A DNA stretch of 17,078 nucleotides, from NCBI GenBank assembly GCA_019413955.1, contig DXMX01000030.1, positions 1 through 17,078 on the forward strand, given 5' to 3'. Both the position numbers and the translations under genes were made by a program. Position 1 is the stretch's first letter; each line of letters begins with the position of its first letter. The notes under the pieces are model-generated. The model saw nothing but the letters and a program-made list of their open reading frames with translations, had not been told where the DNA came from and searched no databases. This stretch comes from Collinsella sp. Its GTDB lineage: Bacteria > Actinomycetota > Coriobacteriia > Coriobacteriales > Coriobacteriaceae. Shown piece by piece: positions 7,628 to 16,009 of this stretch.

Positions 7628-9106
7628 ATGAGTAAGTTAAAACATGGGTTTGACTCCGACTTTTTATGGGGCGGAGCCATATCGTGCTCGCAGGCCGATG
7701 GCGCCTGGAATGAGGGCGGAAAGGGAAAGTCGACGCAGGATTGTCGATGGCTGGATGGTACCTGGACTCATGACCAGATTGAGGACAAGCATCAAAACAA
7801 CCCCTTCTGCCATGACGAACTAATGAACGCTCTCGCAGATGATGGTGTTGAGTTCTACCCGTTTAGGCGCGGTAACGACTTCTATCATCACTACCGTGAG
7901 GACATCGCGCTTTTTGCGGAGATGGGCCTCAAGCTGTTCCGCACTTCTATTTGCTGGAGCCGAATCTATCCTAACGGAGATGATCTTGAGCCTAACCGCG
8001 AAGGCATCGAGTGGTATCGAAGCATGCTGGGTGAGTGCAAAAAGCACGGCATTAAAACCTTCGTCACCATGCTCCACTATGACATCCCGGTAAATCTTGT
8101 CACCACATATGGGGGATGGAAGAATCGCAAGACGATTGATTTCTTCGCCCGCTATGTCGAGACAATCGTTACGGAATTGGGCGATCTGGTCGATTTCTGG
8201 CTGCCTTTTAACGAGTTCAATGCAGCGCGTTTTTCGCCTTGGGACGGGGTCTGTCTGGTCAAAGACGAAGAGGGGGAGAACTTCGATCGAGCCATCTTCC
8301 AGTGCCTGCACCACGAGTTCGTTGCCAATGCGCGTGCCGTCGAGATTGTCCATCGTCTTTCGCCCGATACTCCCGTTGGCGGCATGATCGCTCGATTCTG
8401 TACGTATCCCGCCACCTGCCGTCCCGAAGATAACATGCAGGCTATTCACGACGACCAGTATTCCAACTGGTTCTATACGGACGTGATGGCTCGTGGAAAA
8501 TACCCCGCTTATATGAATCGCTATTTCGATGCGTGTGATATCGAGATTCAAATGGAACCGGGCGATGAAGAGCTCATCGCTCGCAACACGGTCGACTTCC
8601 TGGCCTTTTCGTACTACTTTTCCCAGGTATCCACCTGCGATCAGGGATGGGAGAAGACTGCGGGTAATCTGGTCATGGCAAACAAGAACCCTTATCTCGA
8701 GACGAGTGAGTGGGGCTGGCAGCTCGATCCCATTGGCCTGAGGGTTACCCTTAACCAGATGTATGACCGCTATGGGCTGCCTCTGTATATCGCCGAGAAC
8801 GGCCTCGGTACATCTGATGTAGTCGAGGAGGATGGCAGCATCCACGACGAGTATCGAATCGATTATTTGCGCCAGCACATAAAGTGCCTTAAAGAAGCGG
8901 TGATCGATGGCGTTGACGTGCGCGGATACATGATCTGGGGATTCATTGACCTTGTTGCCTGCGGTCCTCTTACGATGGACAAGCGCTACGGGCTTATCTA
9001 TGTCGATCTGGATAATTGCGGCAACGGCACTGCGGAGCGCTCGCGTAAAGACTCTTTCTATTGGTATCAGAAATGTATCGCCACTAATGGCGAGGATCTT
9101 GGGTAG
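7628..9106 (+). CDS. GH1 family phospho-beta-glucosidase-like enzyme
   Basis: 492 residues, full length for glycoside hydrolase family 1. The acid/base Glu is E196 (LPFNEFNA) and the nucleophile is E390 (LYIAENGLG); KRYGLIYVD (K452, Y454) matches the phosphate-binding segment of 6-phospho-beta-glucosidases. It should cleave intracellular phosphorylated beta-glucosides delivered by the PTS gene that starts 11 nt downstream. Deviations are visible: the usual QxEGA is QADGA (D24), the usual TFNE is PFNE (P193), and the Ser usually six residues before K452 is G446. These suggest a divergent subgroup with altered substrate preference. ATG 7628 was chosen because AAGGAGGG (7617-7624) lies just upstream, although the frame is open back to 7556. 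Confidence 0.92.
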   Translation: MSKLKHGFDSDFLWGGAISCSQADGAWNEGGKGKSTQDCRWLDGTWTHDQIEDKHQNNPFCHDELMNALADDGVEFYPFRRGNDFYHHYREDIALFAEMGLKLFRTSICWSRIYPNGDDLEPNREGIEWYRSMLGECKKHGIKTFVTMLHYDIPVNLVTTYGGWKNRKTIDFFARYVETIVTELGDLVDFWLPFNEFNAARFSPWDGVCLVKDEEGENFDRAIFQCLHHEFVANARAVEIVHRLSPDTPVGGMIARFCTYPATCRPEDNMQAIHDDQYSNWFYTDVMARGKYPAYMNRYFDACDIEIQMEPGDEELIARNTVDFLAFSYYFSQVSTCDQGWEKTAGNLVMANKNPYLETSEWGWQLDPIGLRVTLNQMYDRYGLPLYIAENGLGTSDVVEEDGSIHDEYRIDYLRQHIKCLKEAVIDGVDVRGYMIWGFIDLVACGPLTMDKRYGLIYVDLDNCGNGTAERSRKDSFYWYQKCIATNGEDLG

Positions 9107-9117
9107 GAGTGATTGTC

Positions 9118-10488
9118 GTGGCAGACAAGAAGGAACTGGCCGCTCGTGTCCTCGAGCTCGTGGGCGGCGCCGATAACGTTGTTATGGCAACGCACTGCAT
9201 TACAAGGCTCAGATTCAACCTGAAGGACGATAGCAAGGCAGACCTGGAGGCCCTTAAGACGCTTGACGGCGCCTTGGGCGCGCAGGTTAAAGACGGACAG
9301 TGGCAAGTTATCATCGGCGCCAGCGTGGGGTCGGTATATGACGAATTGGAGCCCATGCTAGGTGACAGGATGGGTGGCGAGGTCTCCGCCGACGCCGAGC
9401 AGCCTGAGCTCCAAAAAGGTTCGGCTCGCGTATTCGATATCATCACCGGCATCTTTTCCGCTATCATTCCCGCACTGGTGGCGGGAGGCATCGTAAAGGG
9501 CATCCTGGCTGCTATCGCGGCTTTTGGAATCGACACGGGTGCCGGCGACTTTGCGATATTCAATATGATTTCGGATATCCCGTTCTACTTCTTGCCGTTT
9601 TTGCTGGCAATGTCTACAGCTGATAAGTTCCGGGTCAACCGTTCGCTTGCGCTTTGTGTTGCCGGATCGCTGATGTACCCGACCATTGTCAACGCTGTCG
9701 GTACGGGCGAGACGCCCCTTGCGCTGTTCGGTTTTGCGGTGCCGATTTTTAGCTACGCCGATTCCGTGTTCCCGGTTATCTTTGGCGTCATTGGCTTGTC
9801 TTTTGTATATCGTGCAATCGACAAAGTCGTGCCGGATCTTTTTAAGCTCGTTGTCGTTCCGGCGCTCTCCCTTGCTATCGTGATTCCCGTCAACCTGTTT
9901 GTGCTCGCTCCGATTGGTGCCTGGTGCGGTCTTGGTCTTGCCAACGGTATCGTTTGGCTATTCTCGACGTTAGGCCCCGTTGCCGGTTTTCTGCTGGGCT
10001 TCTTTATGCCGCTTATCGTGCTCTTCGGCATGCATCAGTCAACGAGCCCTATCCAGATTTCCAATATCGCAACGCTTGGGTATGACTATCTGCTCCCGAT
10101 CTCTTTCTGCCATAACCTCGCCGAAAGCGGTGCGTCTTTTGGTGCAGCCCTGCGCATGACCGACGAAAAGCTCAAGTCCGCTGCAATGACGTGCGCCTTC
10201 TCAGCATTTATGGGAATTTCCGAGCCCGCCTTGTTTACCGTTCAGGTTCCTAACAGGACTCCGCTTATCGCTGCGATGATTGCGGATGGCATTGGCGGTG
10301 CGCTTACCGTTGTTCTCGGCGCAAAGTGCTTCGGCTTTGTTATGCCCGGCATTACCTCGTTGCCCGTTTATGCCGATCCAAGCGGCAATCCCATGAACCT
10401 GATCATGATTATCGTCTGCATCGCTTTGACTTGGGTTATCTCTGCGGCGCTCTCGTTTGCGCTCTATGGTCGTTTCGACAAAAAGTAA
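9118..10488 (+). CDS. PTS beta-glucoside-type EIIBC permease
   Basis: 456 residues. Residues 1-85 form an EIIB domain with the phospho-acceptor Cys C27 in the motif HCITRLRF. From about residue 100 there is a multi-helix EIIC domain, including a GMHQ-like loop and GISEPALFTVQVPN, a form of the GI(T/S)EP motif. It imports and phosphorylates a beta-glucoside at the membrane. Unlike BglF-type proteins of about 620 residues it has no fused EIIA domain, so a separate EIIA must supply phosphate; none is in the window. GTG 9118 was chosen because TAGGAG (9104-9109) lies 8 nt upstream and the product then begins like other EIIB domains; GTG 9109 would overlap that site. It is co-transcribed with the GH1 gene. 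Confidence 0.93.
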   Translation: MADKKELAARVLELVGGADNVVMATHCITRLRFNLKDDSKADLEALKTLDGALGAQVKDGQWQVIIGASVGSVYDELEPMLGDRMGGEVSADAEQPELQKGSARVFDIITGIFSAIIPALVAGGIVKGILAAIAAFGIDTGAGDFAIFNMISDIPFYFLPFLLAMSTADKFRVNRSLALCVAGSLMYPTIVNAVGTGETPLALFGFAVPIFSYADSVFPVIFGVIGLSFVYRAIDKVVPDLFKLVVVPALSLAIVIPVNLFVLAPIGAWCGLGLANGIVWLFSTLGPVAGFLLGFFMPLIVLFGMHQSTSPIQISNIATLGYDYLLPISFCHNLAESGASFGAALRMTDEKLKSAAMTCAFSAFMGISEPALFTVQVPNRTPLIAAMIADGIGGALTVVLGAKCFGFVMPGITSLPVYADPSGNPMNLIMIIVCIALTWVISAALSFALYGRFDKK

Positions 10489-10517
10489 CGACGTTTTGAG
10501 ATAGACAATATTAATCG

Positions 10518-10567
10518 GCCGCTCGCCGGGGAATCGTTCTGCGACGCCCCAGCGAGCGGCATTTTAT
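10518..10567 (+). terminator. Rho-independent terminator of the GH1-PTS operon
   Basis: GCCGCTCGC (10518-10526) pairs perfectly with GCGAGCGGC (10552-10560). After one mismatch the stem continues with GGGG (10528-10531) and CCCC (10547-10550), and ATTTTATT follows. It lies 30 nt after the PTS stop. On the minus strand it would also face the end of ygiQ, but without a good T-run. Confidence 0.88.
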
Positions 10568-10614
10568 TGGTGGGGCGTGTCGTGTCGCCAACGGCGGCAT
10601 GCCGCCTCGCCGCG

Positions 10615-12750
10615 CTAGTTGCGTCTGCCGCCTCCGTTGGCGCCCTGACGCCCCTGTGCCGCGCGATTGCGACCGGCAGTGTTCTGCGCGCGGGACATAC
10701 CGCCGTGACCCTTGCTGCCCTTGGGCCCCTTGCCGGCGGCGCCACCGTGGGCCTTGCCGCCCTTCTTGCCGGTGCCATGCCCACCGCCGGCAGACGTCTC
10801 GCCCGGGCGTGGCGGCACGGGGCGAATCAGGCAATGCTTGGTATAGCCGATCAGATCACGACGCCCGGCCTTCTCTAGCGCCTCGCGCACCAGCTTGTAG
10901 TTCTCGGGCTTGCGATACTGGATGAGCGCGCGTTGCATAGCCTTCTCGTGCGGGTCGCGCGCCACGTAGATCGGCTCCATGGTGCGCGGGTCCACGCCGG
11001 TGTAGTACATGCAGGTCGACATGGTGGACGGCGTAGGGTAGAAGTCCTGCACCTGCTCGGGCATGTAGCCCATGTCGCGCACGGCCTCGGCAAGGTCCAC
11101 GGCTTCCTTCATCGTCGAGCCGGGGTGGCTCGAGATCAGATACGGCACCACGTACTGCTTGAGTCCGTACTCGCGGTTCAGGCGCTCAAATTTGCGACAG
11201 AACGCATCGTAGACGGCGCGGCTCGGCTTGCCCATCACGGAGAGCACCGCGTCGCTCACATGCTCGGGCGCCACGCGTAGCTGGCCCGAGACATGGTGCT
11301 CCAGCAGCTCGCGCAAAAACTCGTCCGAGGCGTCGGCCATGGTGTAGTCAAAGCGTATGCCGCTGCGGACGAAGACCTTCTTGACGCCCGGCAGCTGGCG
11401 CAGATCGCGCAGCAGCTGCGTGTAGCCGCTCTCGTCGACCACCATGTTCTTGCACACACTCGGCCACAGACAACGCTTGTTCTTGCACACGCCGTGCTTG
11501 AGCTGCTTGTCGCAGGCAGGACGGCTAAAGTTTGCCGTCGGTCCGCCCACGTCGTTGATGTAGCCCTTAAACTCGGGATCGTGCGTGAGCAGCTCGGCCT
11601 CGCGCATGATCGAATCGTGGCTGCGCATCTGCAGCACGCGGCCCTGGTGGAAGGTGAGGGCACAAAACGAGCACTCGCCAAAACAGCCGCGGTTGGAGCT
11701 AATGGAAAACTTGATCTCGGCAAAGGCCGGCACGCCGCCCGCCGCGTCGTAGTCGGGATGCCAATCGCGTGCGTAGGGGAGCTCGGCCACCTCGTCCATC
11801 TCGTCGGTGGTGAGCGTCGCCGACGGCGGGTTCTGCACCACATAGACGCTGTTGGGGTAGGGCTCTACCAGGCGATGTCCGGTGATGGGGTCCATATTCT
11901 GCTGCTGCACGTTAAAGCTGCGCGCGTAGTTGAGCTTGTCGGCGGTAAGGTCGTCCCAGCTGGGCAGCAGGTCGTAGTCGTAGACCTCGTCGAGCGAGCT
12001 GGTGCGGTAGACGGTGCCGTTGATGTAGGTGATCTGATCGACGGGCAGTCCCGCGTCGAGCGCGTCGGCGATCTCGACGATCGCGTGCTCGCCCATGCCG
12101 TAGATGAGGATGTCGGCGCCCGAGTCGAGCAGTACCGAGCGCTTGAGCTTGTCCTGCCAGTAGTCGTAGTGGGCCAGGCGGCGCAGGCTTGCCTCGATGC
12201 CGCCGATGATGATGGGGGCGTCCTTAAACGTCTGACGGATGAGGTTGCCGTAGACCGTGACGGCTCGGTTGGGACGGCGCCCCTCCTCGCCACCGGGGGT
12301 GTACGCGTCGGTGTGGCGGCGGTGCTTGGTCACCGAATAGTGGTTAACCATGGAGTCCATGTTGCCGGCGCTGACGAGAAAGCCCAGGCGTGGCTCGCCG
12401 AGCACGGTGATGCTGGCGGGATCGGTCCAGTCGGGCTGACAGATGATGCCCACCTTGTAGCCGTGTGCGTCGAGTACGCGGCTGATGATGGCCATGCCAA
12501 AGCTCGGATGGTCCACGTAGGCATCGCCACAGATGTAGACGAAGTCGCACTGGTCCCAGCCGCGCGCGTCCATATCGGCGCGGCTGACGGGGAGGAACTT
12601 GTCGCGGCCCGGTCGCCAGGGGCGGACGGGTGTCGCCGGGACATGCGCGGGGCGCGAGCCCTGCGCTTTACCGCCGCGCTTTTGCTGCTGGCCCTGTTTG
12701 CCCTGCTGACTGCGCTGGTTATTCTGAGCGTGCTGAGGCTTTTTTGCCAC
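10615..12750 (-). CDS. ygiQ: YgiQ family radical SAM protein
   Basis: 711 residues. The radical SAM [4Fe-4S]/AdoMet motif is CFGECSFC (C356, C360, C363), preceded by the long N-terminal domain typical of YgiQ (DFVYICGDAYVDHPSFG, IIIGGIEASLRR). The reaction it catalyses is not established. GTG 12750 is chosen because GGGAGGGATC lies directly upstream; the frame is open to 12918, but no comparable start signal is seen there. Both ends are low-complexity: residues 7-35 are rich in Gln, Lys, Arg and Gly, and about 651-711 are rich in Gly, Lys, Arg and Ala. Basic tails occur in other YgiQ proteins and may bind nucleic acid, which is inference. It diverges from the DUF1275 gene. Confidence 0.94.
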   Translation of the reverse strand: MAKKPQHAQNNQRSQQGKQGQQQKRGGKAQGSRPAHVPATPVRPWRPGRDKFLPVSRADMDARGWDQCDFVYICGDAYVDHPSFGMAIISRVLDAHGYKVGIICQPDWTDPASITVLGEPRLGFLVSAGNMDSMVNHYSVTKHRRHTDAYTPGGEEGRRPNRAVTVYGNLIRQTFKDAPIIIGGIEASLRRLAHYDYWQDKLKRSVLLDSGADILIYGMGEHAIVEIADALDAGLPVDQITYINGTVYRTSSLDEVYDYDLLPSWDDLTADKLNYARSFNVQQQNMDPITGHRLVEPYPNSVYVVQNPPSATLTTDEMDEVAELPYARDWHPDYDAAGGVPAFAEIKFSISSNRGCFGECSFCALTFHQGRVLQMRSHDSIMREAELLTHDPEFKGYINDVGGPTANFSRPACDKQLKHGVCKNKRCLWPSVCKNMVVDESGYTQLLRDLRQLPGVKKVFVRSGIRFDYTMADASDEFLRELLEHHVSGQLRVAPEHVSDAVLSVMGKPSRAVYDAFCRKFERLNREYGLKQYVVPYLISSHPGSTMKEAVDLAEAVRDMGYMPEQVQDFYPTPSTMSTCMYYTGVDPRTMEPIYVARDPHEKAMQRALIQYRKPENYKLVREALEKAGRRDLIGYTKHCLIRPVPPRPGETSAGGGHGTGKKGGKAHGGAAGKGPKGSKGHGGMSRAQNTAGRNRAAQGRQGANGGGRRN

Positions 12751-12788
12751 GATCCCTCCCGGTGTTTGTATGCTGCACGTAATTGTAA

Positions 12789-12821
12789 CCAGTCTTTTTA
12801 GGACGGGGCTAAAAAGACTGG
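12789..12821. repeat. 13-bp perfect inverted repeat between ygiQ and the DUF1275 gene
   Basis: CCAGTCTTTTTAG (12789-12801) and CTAAAAAGACTGG (12809-12821) are perfect inverted copies with a 7-nt loop GACGGGG. It lies 38 nt upstream of the ygiQ start in the divergent intergenic region (12751-13000). It could be a regulator's operator, a dispersed palindrome or an RNA hairpin; the position does not suit a terminator for either neighbour. Nothing else clear is seen in this 250-nt gap apart from ribosome-binding sites. Confidence 0.6.
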
Positions 12822-13000
12822 TGGAGTACACGAGGTCTCGGGTGTCGGTGCCGCGCCCGCCGTTTGTTTCCAGACTGTGTATCTGCGCGTTGGAGAACCC
12901 GTCTCGCGCGCACGCCATGTTGTCAATGGGTTACAGTATGAACGGCGGCTATGTTTCCGCCAACGCACGAGAGAGTCGTCAACAAGGAGGATGCACGACG

Positions 13001-13720
13001 ATGCAGCGTGCCAAACAGATATCGGAGTCCATTGAGCTGGGCATCATCTTGGCGCTCGCCGGTGGCTTTATGGATGTGTATTCGTACATTGGGCGCGACC
13101 ATGTTTTCGCCAACGCGCAGACGGGCAACATCCTGCTGGTGGGCGTGAGCATCTCGGAGGGCAATTGGGCACTTGCGGGGCGTTACTTCTTCCCTGTGGT
13201 TTCGTTTGCTGTGGGCATTATGCTTGCCGACCTGGTACACGAGCGTTTTGGCAGCGTGATCCACTGGCGTCAGGTGACGGTGTTCTTTGAAGCCGTCATC
13301 TTGCTGGGCGTGAGTTTTATTCCCGGTGGCGATTTCAACCTGCTCGCCAACTGCCTCACTTCGTTTGCCTGCGGTATGCAAGTCGAGAGCTTCCGCAAGA
13401 TCCACGGTCACGGCATCGCTACGACCATGTGCATCGGCAACTTGCGCAACGCGCTGCAAAACGTGGACGATTACATCATTACCCACAAGCGCGGCTTTTT
13501 GGAAAACGGCCTGCTGTACTTTGGTGTGATCTTTACCTTTGTGTTTGGTGCCGTGCTGGGCAATTGGTGCATTGAGCGCATGGGCCTGCACGCCATTGCG
13601 GTGGCGAGCGTGCTGCTGTTTATCGCGTTTGCCATCATGTTTATCGACCGTGAACGCGATTTGCACAGGAAATGGGCCCGCATCGTAGCTGACTGGCAGA
13701 CCACGAGTCTTAAGCGCTAA
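13001..13720 (+). CDS. YoaK/DUF1275 family membrane protein
   Basis: 239 residues with about six hydrophobic segments. The motifs GGFMDVYSYI (21-30), FANAQTGNILL (36-46) and SFACGMQVESF (121-131) match the DUF1275 (YoaK) family, whose biochemical role is not established. ATG 13001 was chosen because AAGGAGG (12984-12990) lies 10 nt upstream; the frame is open further upstream, but that region has no better signal. It is a stand-alone gene divergent from ygiQ and the last GC-rich gene before the AT-rich island. Confidence 0.9.
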   Translation: MQRAKQISESIELGIILALAGGFMDVYSYIGRDHVFANAQTGNILLVGVSISEGNWALAGRYFFPVVSFAVGIMLADLVHERFGSVIHWRQVTVFFEAVILLGVSFIPGGDFNLLANCLTSFACGMQVESFRKIHGHGIATTMCIGNLRNALQNVDDYIITHKRGFLENGLLYFGVIFTFVFGAVLGNWCIERMGLHAIAVASVLLFIAFAIMFIDRERDLHRKWARIVADWQTTSLKR

Positions 13721-13802
13721 GGTGCATGTTCGTAATGACAAGATTTGACGTCAGCAAAGCGTGCGGCTTGAGGCTATAGAATAAAAATGCCATCTTTCTA
13801 GC

Positions 13803-13822
13803 TATAATTATTAGTTGAGGGG
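13803..13822 (+). promoter_or_regulatory. -10 element and ribosome-binding site for the ABC exporter gene
   Basis: A perfect TATAAT (13803-13808) lies just upstream of GAGGGG (13817-13822), which is 8 nt from ATG 13831. No good -35 hexamer is seen at 16-18 nt. Transcription would start at about 13815, giving a very short leader. The surrounding DNA is AT-rich, so chance occurrence is possible. Confidence 0.45.
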
Positions 13823-13830
13823 ATGGACAT

Positions 13831-15435
13831 ATGACAGAGCTTTTTATTCAAAATAAGACGACAGTAATCAAGTTGATGGTGCTCTGCATTTTATCTGCCC
13901 TGGTGGAGCTGTCTGTTGTTAAAGCTGAATCGTTGATTATAGACTATGGCCTGCTTCGCTCTAATTATCGTAACGTTTTATACATTGGGTTAGGCCTGCT
14001 AGTATTGCTCTCAGTTGAGCTGGTGACAAACCTGTTCAGATCAAAATATGCGGAGCAATTGGCTTCCGATGGCGCTAACTGCTTCTATAGATTGCTTGCC
14101 CGCCGTGCTTTAGAGCGGCCCTTAGTTTTAGCAAAAGACAGTGACTACCTGTTATCGCGCATTGAAGAGGCTGGGAACCTACAGCCGATGATTGGAATAT
14201 TTACAACTGCGTTTCTTCCGTGCCTAGTGACGGGTTTGGCATCGTTTGTGGCGCTATCTAATATCTCTTTGTTGCTTTTGATCCCTGTTTGTGTTTCGGC
14301 ATTGTTTATTTCGCTTCTATATCCGTTCGCTCTTAGTAAGCTATCGACTAAGAGCGAAAAGGCATTGGAGGCCCAGGCGAGGGGTTCTGCTTATTTAGCC
14401 CAGCTAATAAATTGTCGACTTTACATTCGAATTTCTCGTTCAATTAACTTGGAATTACTTCGCTATAAAAAGATGCTTAAAGCCTGCAGGAACTCTCGAG
14501 TTGAGGAGAGTGTCTTTGCGAGATTGGCAACTGAAATAGTTAACGCTGGCAACATCATTACTGGCTTGCTTTCAGTTCTGCTGCTTATTTTCCTTGTGTT
14601 AAAGCGCGGGCTGACGGTCGGGATTGCGGTGCAGAGTTATCAACTTGTGCTTCTATGCTATTCTCCTTTTCCTCTTGTTCTGAATTGTTGGGCTCAGCTT
14701 CAGCCGTCGTTTAGGTCGTTGCGCCGTGTCTTGGAATTACGTCGTCTTTTGGAAGCTGGAAAACCTAATTTGATATGCTTCGATCACGCTGATCGAATTA
14801 GTTGGAAAGGAATCAGTCTCTCGTTTTCGTCGAGCGAAACTAATGAGAGGATAACAATTCCAGATTGCACGATACAGGCACCTTGTCTGGTTTTAGTAAG
14901 CGGCCCTAATGCATGTGGCAAATCTTCATTTCTGGAAGTATTGAATGGATTATTGTCGCCAGTTGCCGGCAGACTGTGTGTTAATGAGTCTACTGTCATT
15001 TTCGATGGCTTGACTTTAATCCAGCTACCCTGCGCAACTATGCCGCAAAGACATTTGATAATGGGGGGAACTTTCAGGAAGGCTCTTTACTATGGTCTTG
15101 TAGATATTGACTCTGAAAAACTCATCTATCTTTTGAAGGGTTTTAGCCTCGATAAATTATTTGAAGCCAATCCCATCATTGGAACTAGGGGACACAATTT
15201 GTCTGGCGGAGAACTGGCTTCTCTATTACTTTGTAGGGCCTTTCTGAGCAGCTATTCTATTATTATTTTGGATGAGCCTTGCAACAATTTAGATAATGCT
15301 TCGATATCCTTTTTGAAGGCGGTGGTTGCACAGGAGATGAAAGAGCGTATCGTCATCATTGCGGATCATGGACATGGTTTTGAACAATTTGCAGACTATG
15401 TAATACAGTTTCAGGAGCCAGAAAAAACTATCTAG
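13831..15435 (+). CDS. ABC exporter (membrane domain fused to ATPase), probable peptide exporter or immunity transporter
   Basis: 534 residues. Six likely membrane helices are seen (about 13-30, 48-67, 124-143, 146-166, 237-257, 262-285), followed by an NBD: Walker A GPNACGKSS (358-366), MPQRHLIMGGTFRKAL around Q406 (the exporter-type Q-loop and 'GT' segment), signature LSGGE (457-461, Glu replacing the usual Gln), Walker B with D481-E482, D-loop NNLD and H513. This is a half-size exporter that should dimerise. Codon use is AT-rich like the minus-strand peptide genes it converges with and unlike the GC-rich genes on its left, so it was probably acquired with them. Export of the mature Cys-rich peptide is the likeliest role. 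There is no N-terminal C39 peptidase domain, so leader removal would need another enzyme. Confidence 0.88.
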   Translation: MTELFIQNKTTVIKLMVLCILSALVELSVVKAESLIIDYGLLRSNYRNVLYIGLGLLVLLSVELVTNLFRSKYAEQLASDGANCFYRLLARRALERPLVLAKDSDYLLSRIEEAGNLQPMIGIFTTAFLPCLVTGLASFVALSNISLLLLIPVCVSALFISLLYPFALSKLSTKSEKALEAQARGSAYLAQLINCRLYIRISRSINLELLRYKKMLKACRNSRVEESVFARLATEIVNAGNIITGLLSVLLLIFLVLKRGLTVGIAVQSYQLVLLCYSPFPLVLNCWAQLQPSFRSLRRVLELRRLLEAGKPNLICFDHADRISWKGISLSFSSSETNERITIPDCTIQAPCLVLVSGPNACGKSSFLEVLNGLLSPVAGRLCVNESTVIFDGLTLIQLPCATMPQRHLIMGGTFRKALYYGLVDIDSEKLIYLLKGFSLDKLFEANPIIGTRGHNLSGGELASLLLCRAFLSSYSIIILDEPCNNLDNASISFLKAVVAQEMKERIVIIADHGHGFEQFADYVIQFQEPEKTI

Positions 15436-15443
15436 CTCCTGAA
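15410..15443. terminator. possible hairpin at the end of the ABC exporter gene
   Basis: TTCAGGAGC (15410-15418) and GCTCCTGAA (15435-15443) form a 9-bp perfect inverted repeat with a 16-nt loop containing the stop codon. No T-run follows on the plus strand. On the minus strand the A-rich loop gives T residues inside rather than after the stem. It may mark the end of both convergent transcripts, but the evidence is weak. Confidence 0.35.
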
Positions 15444-15469
15444 CGTTGCTACCAACTGCTATTTGCGAG

Positions 15470-16009
15470 TTATTCGAGATGCTCTTCAATGCGAGCTCTA
15501 AGAAGGGCAATGGCTGTGGGTATGCCAATTGCGGCAGCTAATTCGGCTTTATCCAAAACCTGTATGCTAAAGCACGATTGTTTATCACATTGAAGAACGG
15601 TAACTGAAGATACCCTCACTTCCCGTTGGCTGAATATATCGTAATCTCCAAAAAGGAAGTTACCTTTTATTGAGTAATTCGGTATGTTCGTTATGCACTT
15701 CATCTCAAGTCTGTTTAGGCCATAATCGAACACCGCAACTTCCTTATGTTCGATGACGAGCGCAACCCTGGGCATGTTACTAAAGCCACCGTCGACGACA
15801 GTAAAGAGCTTTTCATTTGTATCGTCATAAACGGTGTATTTAAGACTCAATAGCTGTCCTAGTGGACCCGTGAACCCATGTCTTTTGATGTTGAGGTTGT
15901 CTCCCGCTGGGTTGGTGAGAGCTAGAGCATGCGGATAAGGGTTACCTTCAATTGAGATTCGATATTCGTTTGTAGCTGTCTTGCTCGATTTAGGACCAGT
16001 AGCCACCAC
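15470..16009 (-). CDS. LURP-one-related (tubby C-like) protein in the peptide operon
   Basis: 179 residues, no membrane segment or signal peptide. From about residue 55 the pattern LKYTVYDDTNEKLFTVVDGGFS, then a segment around 105-126 (NYSIKGNFLFGDYDI), a middle strand pair, and a C-terminal hydrophobic helix (AAIGIPTAIALL, 159-170) matches LURP-one-related proteins, which have a beta-barrel around a hydrophobic helix like tubby C-terminal domains. Function in bacteria is not established. The start is GTG 16009 (GTG 16006 also possible), with GAGG about 9 nt upstream; a stop in the same frame lies just upstream and there is no early ATG. It overlaps the end of the precursor gene by 20 nt, implying coupled translation and a role close to the peptide, such as chaperone, immunity or membrane attachment (speculative). 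Confidence 0.7.
   Translation of the reverse strand: MVATGPKSSKTATNEYRISIEGNPYPHALALTNPAGDNLNIKRHGFTGPLGQLLSLKYTVYDDTNEKLFTVVDGGFSNMPRVALVIEHKEVAVFDYGLNRLEMKCITNIPNYSIKGNFLFGDYDIFSQREVRVSSVTVLQCDKQSCFSIQVLDKAELAAAIGIPTAIALLRARIEEHLE

Noticed and set aside
7820..8878. 352-codon minus-strand frame opposite the GH1 gene
   Set aside because: Antisense shadow; the GH1 catalytic motifs are intact on the plus strand.
11293..12801. 502-codon open frame on the plus strand opposite ygiQ
   Set aside because: A mirror of the GC-rich ygiQ coding sequence. No family motif is seen, whereas the minus strand carries the radical SAM motif and YgiQ signature.
12991..13035. A 14-codon ORF starting at ATG 12991, just after the AAGGAGG site
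   Set aside because: The start codon directly abuts the ribosome-binding site with no spacer; ATG 13001 gives the expected DUF1275 N-terminus.
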